A stretch of DNA of 16,576 nucleotides from JAVBTT01 sp031550325. GTDB lineage: Bacteria; Bacillota; Clostridia; Oscillospirales; UBA929. Each line of letters begins with the position of its first letter. Position 1 is the stretch's first letter. Shown one piece after another: positions 5,030 through 11,323 of this stretch. The stretch covers positions 1 through 16,576 of the forward strand of contig JAVBOR010000051.1 of NCBI GenBank assembly GCA_031550325.1. Reading direction: 5' to 3'. Below the pieces are notes generated by a model, which saw nothing but the letters and a program-made list of their open reading frames with translations, made no database searches and was not told the origin of the DNA. The position numbers and the translations under genes are program-made.

Positions 5030-5593
5030 ATGATTTCTGCGGGTGAATTTAGAAACGGGCTTACGTTTGAAATGGATGGCCAGGTTCTGCAGATTGTTGA
5101 GTTCCAGCATGTCAAGCCAGGAAAGGGCGCGGCGTTTGTACGCGTTAAGATGAAAAACGTCATCACGGGCGGCATCACTGAACGCACGTTTAACCCCTCG
5201 GATAAATTTGAAAATGCCTTTGTTGACAGGCGCGACATGCAGTATCTCTACGCCGACGGCGATCTGCGGTATTTTATGGACACGGAAACCTATGAGCAAA
5301 TGCCCATCGGTCTGGACACGCTGGGCAGCGGCTTTGCATTCGTCAAAGAGAACATGATCTGCAAGGTGCTGTCATACAAGGGAAGCGTCTATGGCGTGGA
5401 GCCGCCCAACTTTGTCGAACTGGCCGTCACGGAAACAGACCCCGGCTTCCGCGGCGATACCGCGACCAACGTCCTTAAGCCCGCAACGGTGGAGACTGGC
5501 GCCGTGGTAAGGGTGCCTTTGTTTATTGACGCCGGCGATGTGATTCGCGTGGATACGCGCACCGGCGAATATTTGGAGCGCGCCAAGGGATAA
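5030..5593 (+). CDS. efp: Translation elongation factor P
   Basis: The 187-residue factor relieves ribosome stalling at polyproline stretches by binding between the P and E sites. The N-terminal KOW-like domain (about residues 1-60) carries HVKPGKGAAFVR with lysine 32 at the loop tip, the residue that is modified in Bacillus EF-P. Two OB-type domains follow (NVITGGITERTFNPSDKF, then the C-terminal half ending VDTRTGEYLERAKG with the conserved signature region). The start is ATG at 5030, giving the usual MISAGEFRNG; an upstream GTG at 5018 in the same frame is less likely. GGAG at 5015-5018 is the ribosome site. It lacks the neighbouring pepP gene often seen and is followed after 47 bases by the CD1247-like gene. 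Confidence 0.95.
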   Translation: MISAGEFRNGLTFEMDGQVLQIVEFQHVKPGKGAAFVRVKMKNVITGGITERTFNPSDKFENAFVDRRDMQYLYADGDLRYFMDTETYEQMPIGLDTLGSGFAFVKENMICKVLSYKGSVYGVEPPNFVELAVTETDPGFRGDTATNVLKPATVETGAVVRVPLFIDAGDVIRVDTRTGEYLERAKG

Positions 5594-5640
5594 GCTATAT
5601 GGCGGCCCACTAGGGCAGAATGATAGAAAGCAGGGTAGTC

Positions 5641-6132
5641 ATGGACTATATGAAAAGAATCGGGTACCTTAAAGGCCTGACCGACGGGCTGGCTCCCGAC
5701 ACCGACTCAAAGGAAGGCAAACTGTTGCATGCCGTTGTCGACGCGCTTGAGGCGCTCGCGCACAGCATGTCCGACATGGAGGATATTGTGGATTCCGTGG
5801 AGGAGCAGCTTGACGACGTGATGGATGAACTCGATGAGATGGATGAAAAGCTTGACGAGGCCTTGGTCAAGGTCGGCCGTGACGGGGACAACATCAGAAT
5901 GTTTGACGGCAATCGTCCGCATGAGCACGAAACAGACCCCACCGTATACCAGCTGGTTTGCCCGGCCTGTCAGAAAGAGTTCCTGATGGACGAGGACATG
6001 CTGGCTCAGGGCGCGATTACCTGCCCGAACTGCAAAGAGCTTCTGGAGTTTGAGACACACTGTGATGAGCACGGCTGCGGCTGCTGCGGCCATACGCACG
6101 ACGACGAGGATGAAGAGAACGGCGAGGAATAG
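5641..6132 (+). CDS. CD1247 N-terminal-domain protein with zinc ribbon and His/Cys/acidic tail
   Basis: The 163-residue product starts MDYMKRIGYLKGLTDGL. Residues about 1-75 form a heptad-rich, acidic helical region (HSMSDMEDIVDSVEEQLDDVMDELDEMDEKLDEAL) likely to be a coiled coil. A zinc ribbon follows (VCPACQKEF...ITCPNCKELLEF, two CX2C pairs). The tail has HCDEHGCGCCGHTH and then a run of Asp/Glu, with many potential metal ligands. This is the architecture of the CD1247 family of Clostridia, whose function is not known to me. The ATG at 5641 is preferred because GCAGGG lies just before it; an in-frame ATG at 5620 is possible. Its stop codon abuts the nadA start, which implies co-transcription with efp and nadABC. 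Confidence 0.75.
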   Translation: MDYMKRIGYLKGLTDGLAPDTDSKEGKLLHAVVDALEALAHSMSDMEDIVDSVEEQLDDVMDELDEMDEKLDEALVKVGRDGDNIRMFDGNRPHEHETDPTVYQLVCPACQKEFLMDEDMLAQGAITCPNCKELLEFETHCDEHGCGCCGHTHDDEDEENGEE

Positions 6133-7044
6133 ATGATGACGCCACTGCAGAATGAGATCAGAGAGCTCGCCCAAAAGGCGGGGTTTTTGATCCTCGCGCA
6201 CTTTTATCAGACGTATGACATTCACGAAGTCGCCGATGCCGTCGGCGACTCGTTTGAACTTGCGCGCAGAGCGGCGTCGGCCACCCAGCCGGGCATTGTG
6301 CTGTGCGGCGTTCGCTTTATGGCGGAGTCTGCGAAAATACTCTCGCCCGAAAAGACCGTTCTGCTGCCCGCGCCCGACGCCGGATGTCCCATGGCGGACA
6401 TGATTGAACCCGAGGACGTGCTGACGCTTCGGCAGCGGCATCCCGGGGCGGCTGTTGTGTGCTACGTCAACTCGTCCGCCGCGGTGAAGGCTGTCAGTGA
6501 CGTGTGCTGCACATCGTCCTCGGCCGAGCGTATTGTCAGAGCGCTGCCGCAGAAGGAGATCATTTTTGTCCCGGACCAAAACCTCGGCGCCTATGTGGCC
6601 GCCAAGGTTCCCGAAAAGACAGTGCATCTGTTTGACGGGTTTTGTCCGGTGCATCACGCGGTGACAACGCTGGATGTGGAGCGCGCGCGCCGGGCGCGCC
6701 CGGAGGCCACCCTCCTGGTGCATCCCGAGTGTACCCCCGACGTTGTGGCGCTGGCCGACGGCGTGGGCAGTACGGCCTACATCCTGAAAACGGTTCAGGA
6801 AGCCCCTTCGGGAACCTCGTTTATCATCGGGACGGAGACCGGCGTGGTGGAGCGGCTGCGCCTTACGGCGCCGGATAAGCCCGTGGTTCTGCTGCGCAGC
6901 GCATTCGTTTGCCCGAATATGAAAAAGACTACGCTGGCCGACATTCGGCGCAGCTTATGCACGGGAGAGGAGTCCATCGCACTTGACAGGGACGTGATGG
7001 ACGCCAGCCGCGCGAGCCTGGAAAAGATGATTCAACTGGGCTGA
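6133..7044 (+). CDS. nadA: Quinolinate synthase A
   Basis: The 303-residue [4Fe-4S] enzyme condenses iminoaspartate (from NadB) with dihydroxyacetone phosphate to quinolinate. The three cluster cysteines are visible at residues 85 (AGCPMADM), 171 (GFCPVHHAV) and 260 (FVCPNMKKTTL), with spacing like that of characterised short NadA enzymes. Other hallmarks are AHFYQTYDIHEVADAVGDS, CYVNSSAAVKAVSDVCCTSSSA and FVPDQNLGAYVA. The ATG follows the previous stop codon without a gap, with GAGGA as ribosome site; ATG at 6136 is an equal alternative. The oxygen-sensitive cluster suits an anaerobe. Confidence 0.96.
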   Translation: MMTPLQNEIRELAQKAGFLILAHFYQTYDIHEVADAVGDSFELARRAASATQPGIVLCGVRFMAESAKILSPEKTVLLPAPDAGCPMADMIEPEDVLTLRQRHPGAAVVCYVNSSAAVKAVSDVCCTSSSAERIVRALPQKEIIFVPDQNLGAYVAAKVPEKTVHLFDGFCPVHHAVTTLDVERARRARPEATLLVHPECTPDVVALADGVGSTAYILKTVQEAPSGTSFIIGTETGVVERLRLTAPDKPVVLLRSAFVCPNMKKTTLADIRRSLCTGEESIALDRDVMDASRASLEKMIQLG

Positions 7045-7073
7045 TCGGGCTCGGCATGAGAAAGGAAATGGCC

Positions 7074-8555
7074 ATGACCGATGTGTTAATCATTGGAAGC
7101 GGGATCGCCGGACTGTACACTGCCCTGCACATTGACCGACGCTTGAAGGTGTTGATCGTTACAAAGGAGAGCGTCGACCTGAGCAACTCCTGGCTTGCGC
7201 AGGGGGGAATCGCCGCCGCCATTTCCAAAGAGGACGACCCGCAGATTCACTTTGAGGATACCATGATCGCGGGCGCGGGACTGTGCGACGAGGCCGCAGT
7301 GCGCGTGCTTGTCGACGAGGGCCCGCAGGACATAGACGAGCTTGTGCGCCTTCAGGTGCCGTTTGACCTGACTGAAGAAGGGGATCTGGCCATCACGCGC
7401 GAGGGAGGACACACGCGCAACCGTATCGTACACGCCGGTGGGGACGCCACGGGCAGGGAAACCGTCAAGGTGCTCGCCGCCATCGCGGCGGGCAGAGATA
7501 ACATTTCCTTTTTGGAAAATACCCAGCTGCTCAAGCTGCTGACCGACGAAAGCGGCGTTTGCGGCGCGCTTTTGTATCGCGTGGGAAACACCCGTGTGGA
7601 GTTTGCGCGCAGCGTTGTGTTGTGCACGGGCGGTATCGGGCAGATATACAGCCAAACGACAAATCCCTCCGTGGCCACCGGTGACGGGATTTCGGCCTGC
7701 GTTCGCGCCGGGGCGGCGGTAAAGCACATGGAGTTTATCCAGTTCCATCCCACGTCTCTTTACAGTCCGGGCGCGGAGGGCAAACGCGCGTTTTTGATTT
7801 CAGAGGCGGTTCGCGGCGAGGGCGGGCAACTTAAAAACAGCGCCGGAAAGCGATTTATGGTCGGAAAACATCCGATGGCCGAGCTTGCCCCGCGCGACAT
7901 CGTCGCCCGCGCCATTGTGTCCGAGCTGCAGGCTTCGGGAGACCCCTGCGTCTATATCGACGTCACGTCGCGCGACAGGACGTTTTTGGAGACCAGATTC
8001 CCGACGATCTTCCGCGAGTGCCTCAGGCATGGCATCGACATCTCCCAGTCGCCAATTCCGGTCTGTCCGGCCCAGCACTACCTCGTGGGCGGCGTGACAA
8101 CCGACTTGTTTGCCCGCGCGTCTATTCCCGGGCTGTACGCCGTAGGCGAGACCGCCTGCACAGGCGTGCACGGCGCTAACCGTCTGGCGTCCAACTCCAT
8201 GTTGGAGTGCCTTGTGTTTGGCCGTCGCGCGGCGCTGCACATCAGCGGGGAAGCGCCGCGCGTTCGTGAAATTGACGTTTCTCCCCGCGGCGAAGGACAC
8301 TCGGAGCTTGACGCCGAGCGCATCAAAGCCGGTGTGCGCGCCGCCTGTGACCGGGACGCCGGAGTTATCCGCAGTGAAGCCGGGCTGCGCCGCGGCATGG
8401 CGGAGATTGAAGCGCTTCTTGCCGAGCTTGCAGCCGCACCGCAGGCCGAGAAAAGCTGGTGGGAGGCGCGCAACATGGCGGTGACTGCGCTGGAGGTTTT
8501 TCGTGGCGCGCTGGCGCGCACCGAGAGTATGGGGACGCATTTCAGGGAGGATTGA
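7074..8555 (+). CDS. nadB: L-aspartate oxidase
   Basis: The 493-residue FAD enzyme oxidises L-aspartate to iminoaspartate; anaerobes can use fumarate as electron acceptor. Seen in order: the dinucleotide fold VLIIGSGIAGLYTALHID at residues 4-21, NSWLAQGGIAAA, GHTRNRIVHAGGDATG, EFIQFHPTSLY, RGEGGQLKNSAGKRFM, LAPRDIVARAI, and the C-terminal GLYAVGETACTGVHGANRLASN with SMLECLVFGRRAA. These are the succinate dehydrogenase/fumarate reductase flavoprotein signatures, and length and position between nadA and nadC specify NadB. ATG at 7074 is chosen because AAGGA lies seven bases upstream; an in-frame ATG at 7056 is less likely. Confidence 0.96.
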   Translation: MTDVLIIGSGIAGLYTALHIDRRLKVLIVTKESVDLSNSWLAQGGIAAAISKEDDPQIHFEDTMIAGAGLCDEAAVRVLVDEGPQDIDELVRLQVPFDLTEEGDLAITREGGHTRNRIVHAGGDATGRETVKVLAAIAAGRDNISFLENTQLLKLLTDESGVCGALLYRVGNTRVEFARSVVLCTGGIGQIYSQTTNPSVATGDGISACVRAGAAVKHMEFIQFHPTSLYSPGAEGKRAFLISEAVRGEGGQLKNSAGKRFMVGKHPMAELAPRDIVARAIVSELQASGDPCVYIDVTSRDRTFLETRFPTIFRECLRHGIDISQSPIPVCPAQHYLVGGVTTDLFARASIPGLYAVGETACTGVHGANRLASNSMLECLVFGRRAALHISGEAPRVREIDVSPRGEGHSELDAERIKAGVRAACDRDAGVIRSEAGLRRGMAEIEALLAELAAAPQAEKSWWEARNMAVTALEVFRGALARTESMGTHFRED

Positions 8556-8557
8556 CT

Positions 8558-9388
8558 GTGGACATCTCAAATTGGGACAATGTGATTACTATGGCGCTCC
8601 AGGAGGACATCGGCTGGGGCGACATCACAACGGAAAGCACGGTGCCGCATGGAACGCAGTGCGAGGCGTTTTTTCTGGCCAAGGAAGATGTTGTCACGTG
8701 CGGCCTTGCGGCGGTGGAGCGCACCTTTGCGCTGCTGGACAAGGCTGTTGTGTTCACACAGCTGGTGAGCGACGGCGACCGGGTTTTGGCGGGCGGCCGC
8801 ATCGCCGAGCTCAAAGGCCCCGCCCGCGCCATTCTTACGGGGGAGCGCACCGCGCTAAACCTGCTGCAGCGTCTGAGCGGAATCGCCACGCGCACCAGGC
8901 AGTGCGTGGACAGCGTCAGCGCGACGAAAACGCGCATTTTGGACACGCGCAAAACAACCCCGGGGCTGCGTGTGCTGGAAAAATACGCTGTTCGCGTCGG
9001 CGGCGGACATAACCACCGGTTTGGGCTGTCCGACGGCGTGCTGATCAAGGACAACCATATTGCCGCGGCCGGGGGCATCGGGATGGCCGTTCAGCGCGCG
9101 CGCTCGTTGGCGCCGCATACGCTGAACATTGAGGTGGAGACCTCCACGCTAGACGAGGTGCGCCAGGCGCTTGACGCGGGCGCCGACATCATTATGCTGG
9201 ACAACATGTCCCCTGATGAAATGGCCGAGGCGGTCGCGCTGATTGACGGCCGGGCTCTGACCGAAGCGTCGGGCAACATGGGCGATCGGCAGCTCGGTGA
9301 CATTGCCGCGCTTGGCGTCGATTTGATCTCCATAGGGGCGTTGACGCATACAGTCCGCGCGGCCGACATTTCACTGAAGTTTGTTTAA
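8558..9388 (+). CDS. nadC: Nicotinate-nucleotide pyrophosphorylase (quinolinate phosphoribosyltransferase)
   Basis: The 276-residue enzyme converts quinolinate and PRPP to nicotinate mononucleotide, completing de novo synthesis. Hallmarks are LQEDIGWGDITTES near the N-terminus, LNLLQRLSGIATRT, the active-site stretch RILDTRKTTPGLRVLEKYAV, RVGGGHNHRFGLSDGVLIKD followed by NH, and the barrel strands IEVETSTLDEVRQALDAGAD and ISIGALTHTVRAADISLKF. The start is GTG at 8558, two bases after the nadB stop, with AGGGAGG seven bases before it. It is the last gene of the operon, and a strong terminator follows. Confidence 0.96.
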   Translation: MDISNWDNVITMALQEDIGWGDITTESTVPHGTQCEAFFLAKEDVVTCGLAAVERTFALLDKAVVFTQLVSDGDRVLAGGRIAELKGPARAILTGERTALNLLQRLSGIATRTRQCVDSVSATKTRILDTRKTTPGLRVLEKYAVRVGGGHNHRFGLSDGVLIKDNHIAAAGGIGMAVQRARSLAPHTLNIEVETSTLDEVRQALDAGADIIMLDNMSPDEMAEAVALIDGRALTEASGNMGDRQLGDIAALGVDLISIGALTHTVRAADISLKFV

Positions 9389-9470
9389 AAGAACCCTCTC
9401 GTTCCCGTCCCTTGTCGGTTTGAGAAAAGCCCTCGCTTCGTCAAGGAACCGAAGGTTCATAGATTGGTGA

Positions 9471-9499
9471 TGCCGCGGACAAAAGTCCGCGGCATTTTT
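9471..9499 (+). terminator. Strong intrinsic terminator after nadC
   Basis: A perfect 10-bp stem (TGCCGCGGAC and its complement) with an AAAA loop is followed by five T's. It lies 82 bases beyond the nadC stop and closes the efp-nadC unit. Confidence 0.9.
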
Positions 9500-9549
9500 G
9501 ACTCCAAAGGCTCAATAATTGCCAGGACAATCGAGCAGAATAAGAAGAT

Positions 9550-9579
9550 ACTCGTCCAAAAGCGATTGTTCTGACGAGT
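9550..9579 (-). terminator. Weak hairpin after ymxH
   Basis: ACTCGTC and GACGAGT form a 7-bp stem with a 16-base loop just downstream of the ymxH stop on the minus strand. The following sequence is only moderately T-rich, so this is a weak candidate. Confidence 0.35.
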
Positions 9580-9587
9580 AAACTCCG

Positions 9588-9860
9588 CTAGCATCTGTGG
9601 TGCTTGTGCTCATGATGCACCGGGATGTCATAGTCAACCAGAATGATGTCGTCTCCGATGCGGCGAATGGCCTCCCAGGGAATCACACAGTCCACGCTAC
9701 GGCCGAAGAACCCCAAAAATCTGCCCGGGCCCGGCACGATAATGGCAACGACACGGCCTGTAATGACATCCAGTTCGACGTCATAGGGAAATCCCAGCCG
9801 CGCGCCGTCGCAGACATTGATCACTTCTTTTCCACGCAGATCTACGATGCGGCAGTTCAT
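9588..9860 (-). CDS. YlmC/YmxH family sporulation-associated PRC-barrel protein
   Basis: The 90-residue protein starts MNCRIVDLRGKEVINVCDGARLGFPYDVELD, typical of the YlmC/YmxH group of PRC-barrel proteins found in spore-formers, and continues GRVVAIIVPGPGRFLGFFGR and CVIPWEAIRRIGDDIILVDYD. The role is unknown; in Clostridia the gene often sits next to sigG, as here, where the two are divergent. The last residues (HHEHKHHRC) form a His-rich tail that may bind metal. An AGGTGA ribosome site precedes the ATG. The family call is firm. Confidence 0.88.
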   Translation of the reverse strand: MNCRIVDLRGKEVINVCDGARLGFPYDVELDVITGRVVAIIVPGPGRFLGFFGRSVDCVIPWEAIRRIGDDIILVDYDIPVHHEHKHHRC

Positions 9861-9879
9861 GCGCTCATCACCTCGTTGA

Positions 9880-9908
9880 ATCGTATGTGACCGGCCTGAA
9901 GATTATGC
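9880..9908 (-). promoter_or_regulatory. Candidate SigE-type promoter of ymxH
   Basis: On the minus strand GCATAAT (9902-9908) and CATACGAT (9880-9887) are 14 bases apart, close to the mother-cell SigE pattern (KMATATT, 13-15 bases, CATACANT; the -10 has one mismatch). The start point would fall right at the ribosome site, which lowers confidence. Confidence 0.35.
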
Positions 9909-9950
9909 GGCCAGGCGACCCTGGAATAGACTTCCAACTTCCGAAGCGTG

Positions 9951-9979
9951 GTATGAAAAAACGCCTCTCCGGCAATACT
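9951..9979 (+). promoter_or_regulatory. SigF-type forespore promoter of sigG
   Basis: GTATG (9951-9955), a 15-base spacer and GGCAATACT (9971-9979) match the forespore pattern; the -10 fits GGNNANANT at every specified base. The predicted start near 9986 lies 30 bases before the GTG codon of sigG. This agrees with the known SigF dependence of sigG in Bacillus. Confidence 0.7.
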
Positions 9980-10015
9980 GTCCGTGTGTGGATAGAGACG
10001 GAAGGGGGCGTTCAA

Positions 10016-10786
10016 GTGCAGGGAAAAGTGGAAATCTGTGGAGTCAACACGTCAAAGCTCAAAGTGCTTCCCGGACATGAAACCATGGAGCTTCTGCAAA
10101 AGGCCAAAGATGGAGATAAAGGCGCACGGGACGCGCTCATATCGGGCAATTTGCGGTTGGTTCTCAGTGTGATACAACGCTTTATCGGAAGAGGAGAAAT
10201 GGTGGACGACCTGTTCCAGGTCGGCTGCGTAGGGCTGATCAAGTCGATCGATAATTTTGACATGAGCCAGAATGTTCGCTTTTCAACGTATGCCGTTCCG
10301 ATGATCATCGGCGAAATCAGGCGGTATCTTCGCGACAACAGCTCCATCCGCGTATCGCGTTCGGTGCGCGACACGGCGTACAAGGTGCTGCAGACCAAAG
10401 AGAAACTGATGAACGCCCGACAGAAAGAGCCCTCGATTGATGAAATTGCCCGGGAAATGGGCCTGCCGCGCAATGATGTCGTCGTCGCGCTGGACGCAAT
10501 CATGGACCCGGTTTCGCTGCACGAGCCCATTCACAGCGAAAGCGGCGACTCCATCTGCGTCATGGATCAGGTATCCGACCCAAAAAATATTGATGAAAAC
10601 TGGCTGGAGAAGATCGCGCTGAAGGAGGCCATCTCTCATCTGGAGCAGCGCGAAAAGCACATCCTGGCCCTGCGATTCTTCGACGGGAAGACGCAGATGG
10701 AGGTGGCGGGGGAGATCGGCATCAGCCAGGCGCAGGTGTCGAGGCTCGAGAAAAATGCCATACATCAAATGAAGAAGTACTTGTAG
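10016..10786 (+). CDS. sigG: RNA polymerase sporulation sigma factor SigG
   Basis: The 256-residue protein directs late forespore transcription, including spore protective proteins. It begins MQGKVEICGVNTSKLKVL, the diagnostic SigG N-terminus. Region 2 carries NLRLVLSVIQRF, DDLFQVGCVGLIKSIDNFD and VRFSTYAVPMIIGEIRRYLR; region 3 follows (IRVSRSVRDTAYKVLQ); region 4 ends QMEVAGEIGISQAQVSRLEK. The GTG at 10016 is chosen because GAAGGGGG precedes it, the protein then starts like its relatives, and the forespore promoter lies 30 bases upstream; the open frame to 9887 would read through that promoter. The usual upstream spoIIGA-sigE pair is not present. Confidence 0.95.
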   Translation: MQGKVEICGVNTSKLKVLPGHETMELLQKAKDGDKGARDALISGNLRLVLSVIQRFIGRGEMVDDLFQVGCVGLIKSIDNFDMSQNVRFSTYAVPMIIGEIRRYLRDNSSIRVSRSVRDTAYKVLQTKEKLMNARQKEPSIDEIAREMGLPRNDVVVALDAIMDPVSLHEPIHSESGDSICVMDQVSDPKNIDENWLEKIALKEAISHLEQREKHILALRFFDGKTQMEVAGEIGISQAQVSRLEKNAIHQMKKYL

Positions 10787-10797
10787 CGCTCTTTCTC

Positions 10798-10830
10798 GTT
10801 AGGAAGCAAATCTTCGGTTTGCTTCCTAAC
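10798..10830 (+). terminator. Long hairpin after sigG, UUCG loop
   Basis: GTTAGGAAGCAAA and its exact complement form a 13-bp stem whose apex carries a C-UUCG-G tetraloop. It lies 12 bases after the sigG stop. No T-run follows, so it may terminate inefficiently or protect the 3' end of the mRNA. Confidence 0.6.
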
Positions 10831-10861
10831 GGCGGACTGTCTTGGTTTTAAAAAGGGGCAA

Positions 10862-10925
10862 GGACCTGTCGGCTGCGCCGCCAGGCTAGATGTGTAAACC
10901 GATAGCGGCCATGGGTGCGAAGGGC
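10862..10925 (+). repeat. Dispersed repeat copy A, degenerate
   Basis: The order CGGCTGCGCCG, CAGGCT, AAACC, GATA, GGTGCGAAGGG follows that of copy B at 14245-14300. The self-complementary arm is eroded and the terminal T-run tail is missing, so this looks like an old copy. Confidence 0.5.
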
Positions 10926-11001
10926 AATTTGCTGGTTTGCTGCCAACTCAATCATCCGTTGGCTGCAGACTTTCGCTCGAGCAACAACACTTTTTCTGTA
11001 A

Positions 11002-11045
11002 GCCCTTATTCCTTTACAAGCCCTCAAAAGGCAGACAATAAGGGC
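11002..11045 (+). repeat. Nested inverted repeat
   Basis: GCCCTTATT (11002-11010) and AATAAGGGC (11037-11045) are exact complements, with an inner CCTTT/AAAGG pair. It is a stable-looking stem-loop in the noncoding stretch; no T-run follows, and its function is unknown. Confidence 0.5.
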
Positions 11046-11178
11046 GCATGAGAAAGGGAATAGACAGGATTAGTGAACAGGGCTTCGCCTTTACATACAC
11101 CCCGTAACGGTAAAATTGCGGCAATGCGCAGAAAAATTTGGTACAAACGCTAAATTTCTAGATCCGGGGTCTGTCTTA

Positions 11179-11207
11179 TTGACAAACCTGTCAAAGGCTT
11201 GTACACT
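11179..11207 (+). promoter_or_regulatory. Sigma-A promoter of nrdDG
   Basis: A perfect TTGACA (11179-11184) and TACACT (11202-11207) are 17 bases apart. The -35 is part of an inverted repeat TTGACA-AACC-TGTCAA (11179-11194). The -10 overlaps the first NrdR-like box, so repressor binding would block the polymerase. Confidence 0.6.
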
Positions 11208-11250
11208 ATATGTTGTGGTTTTCACTGAAGTACGCTACTATATCCGCTGG
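11203..11250 (+). promoter_or_regulatory. Tandem NrdR-box-like operator
   Basis: ACACTATATGTTGTGG (11203-11218) closely matches the NrdR box pattern ACACWATATNTWGTGT. A weaker second box (11235-11250, 10 of 16 positions equal to the first) starts 32 bases later, the three-turn spacing typical of NrdR box pairs. NrdR is an ATP-cone repressor of ribonucleotide reductase genes; its gene is not in the window. Confidence 0.65.
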
Positions 11251-11323
11251 AAATGCTCTGGCGGAAGGGCTTTACGTGATTGCGGCGGGTGAACCGCTTT
11301 GGAATGTATTAGGAGGATGGAGC

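Larger units (their letters stand above)
10831..11178. other. Noncoding stretch between sigG and the nrdD promoter
   Basis: No credible gene was found on either strand. It contains a degenerate copy of the dispersed repeat (10862-10925), an imperfect hairpin (10935-10970, GCCAAC/GTTGGC core) and a nested inverted repeat (11002-11045). No known riboswitch motif was recognised. Confidence 0.5.

Noticed and set aside
5707..6723. 338-residue minus-strand frame opposite the CD1247-like gene and nadA
   Set aside because: Antisense to two well-supported genes, Arg/His/Val-rich without a domain or a ribosome site in a plausible context.
7800..8570. 256-residue minus-strand frame opposite nadB
   Set aside because: Shadow of nadB codon bias; no family resemblance.
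9887..10015. Longer SigG with 43 extra N-terminal residues
   Set aside because: The extension would include the SigF-type promoter, has no family support and lacks a ribosome site; GTG at 10016 gives the standard SigG N-terminus.
11210..11323. Longer NrdD starting inside the NrdR-like box
   Set aside because: AGGAGG lies seven bases before ATG 11324, and the extension covers operator DNA.
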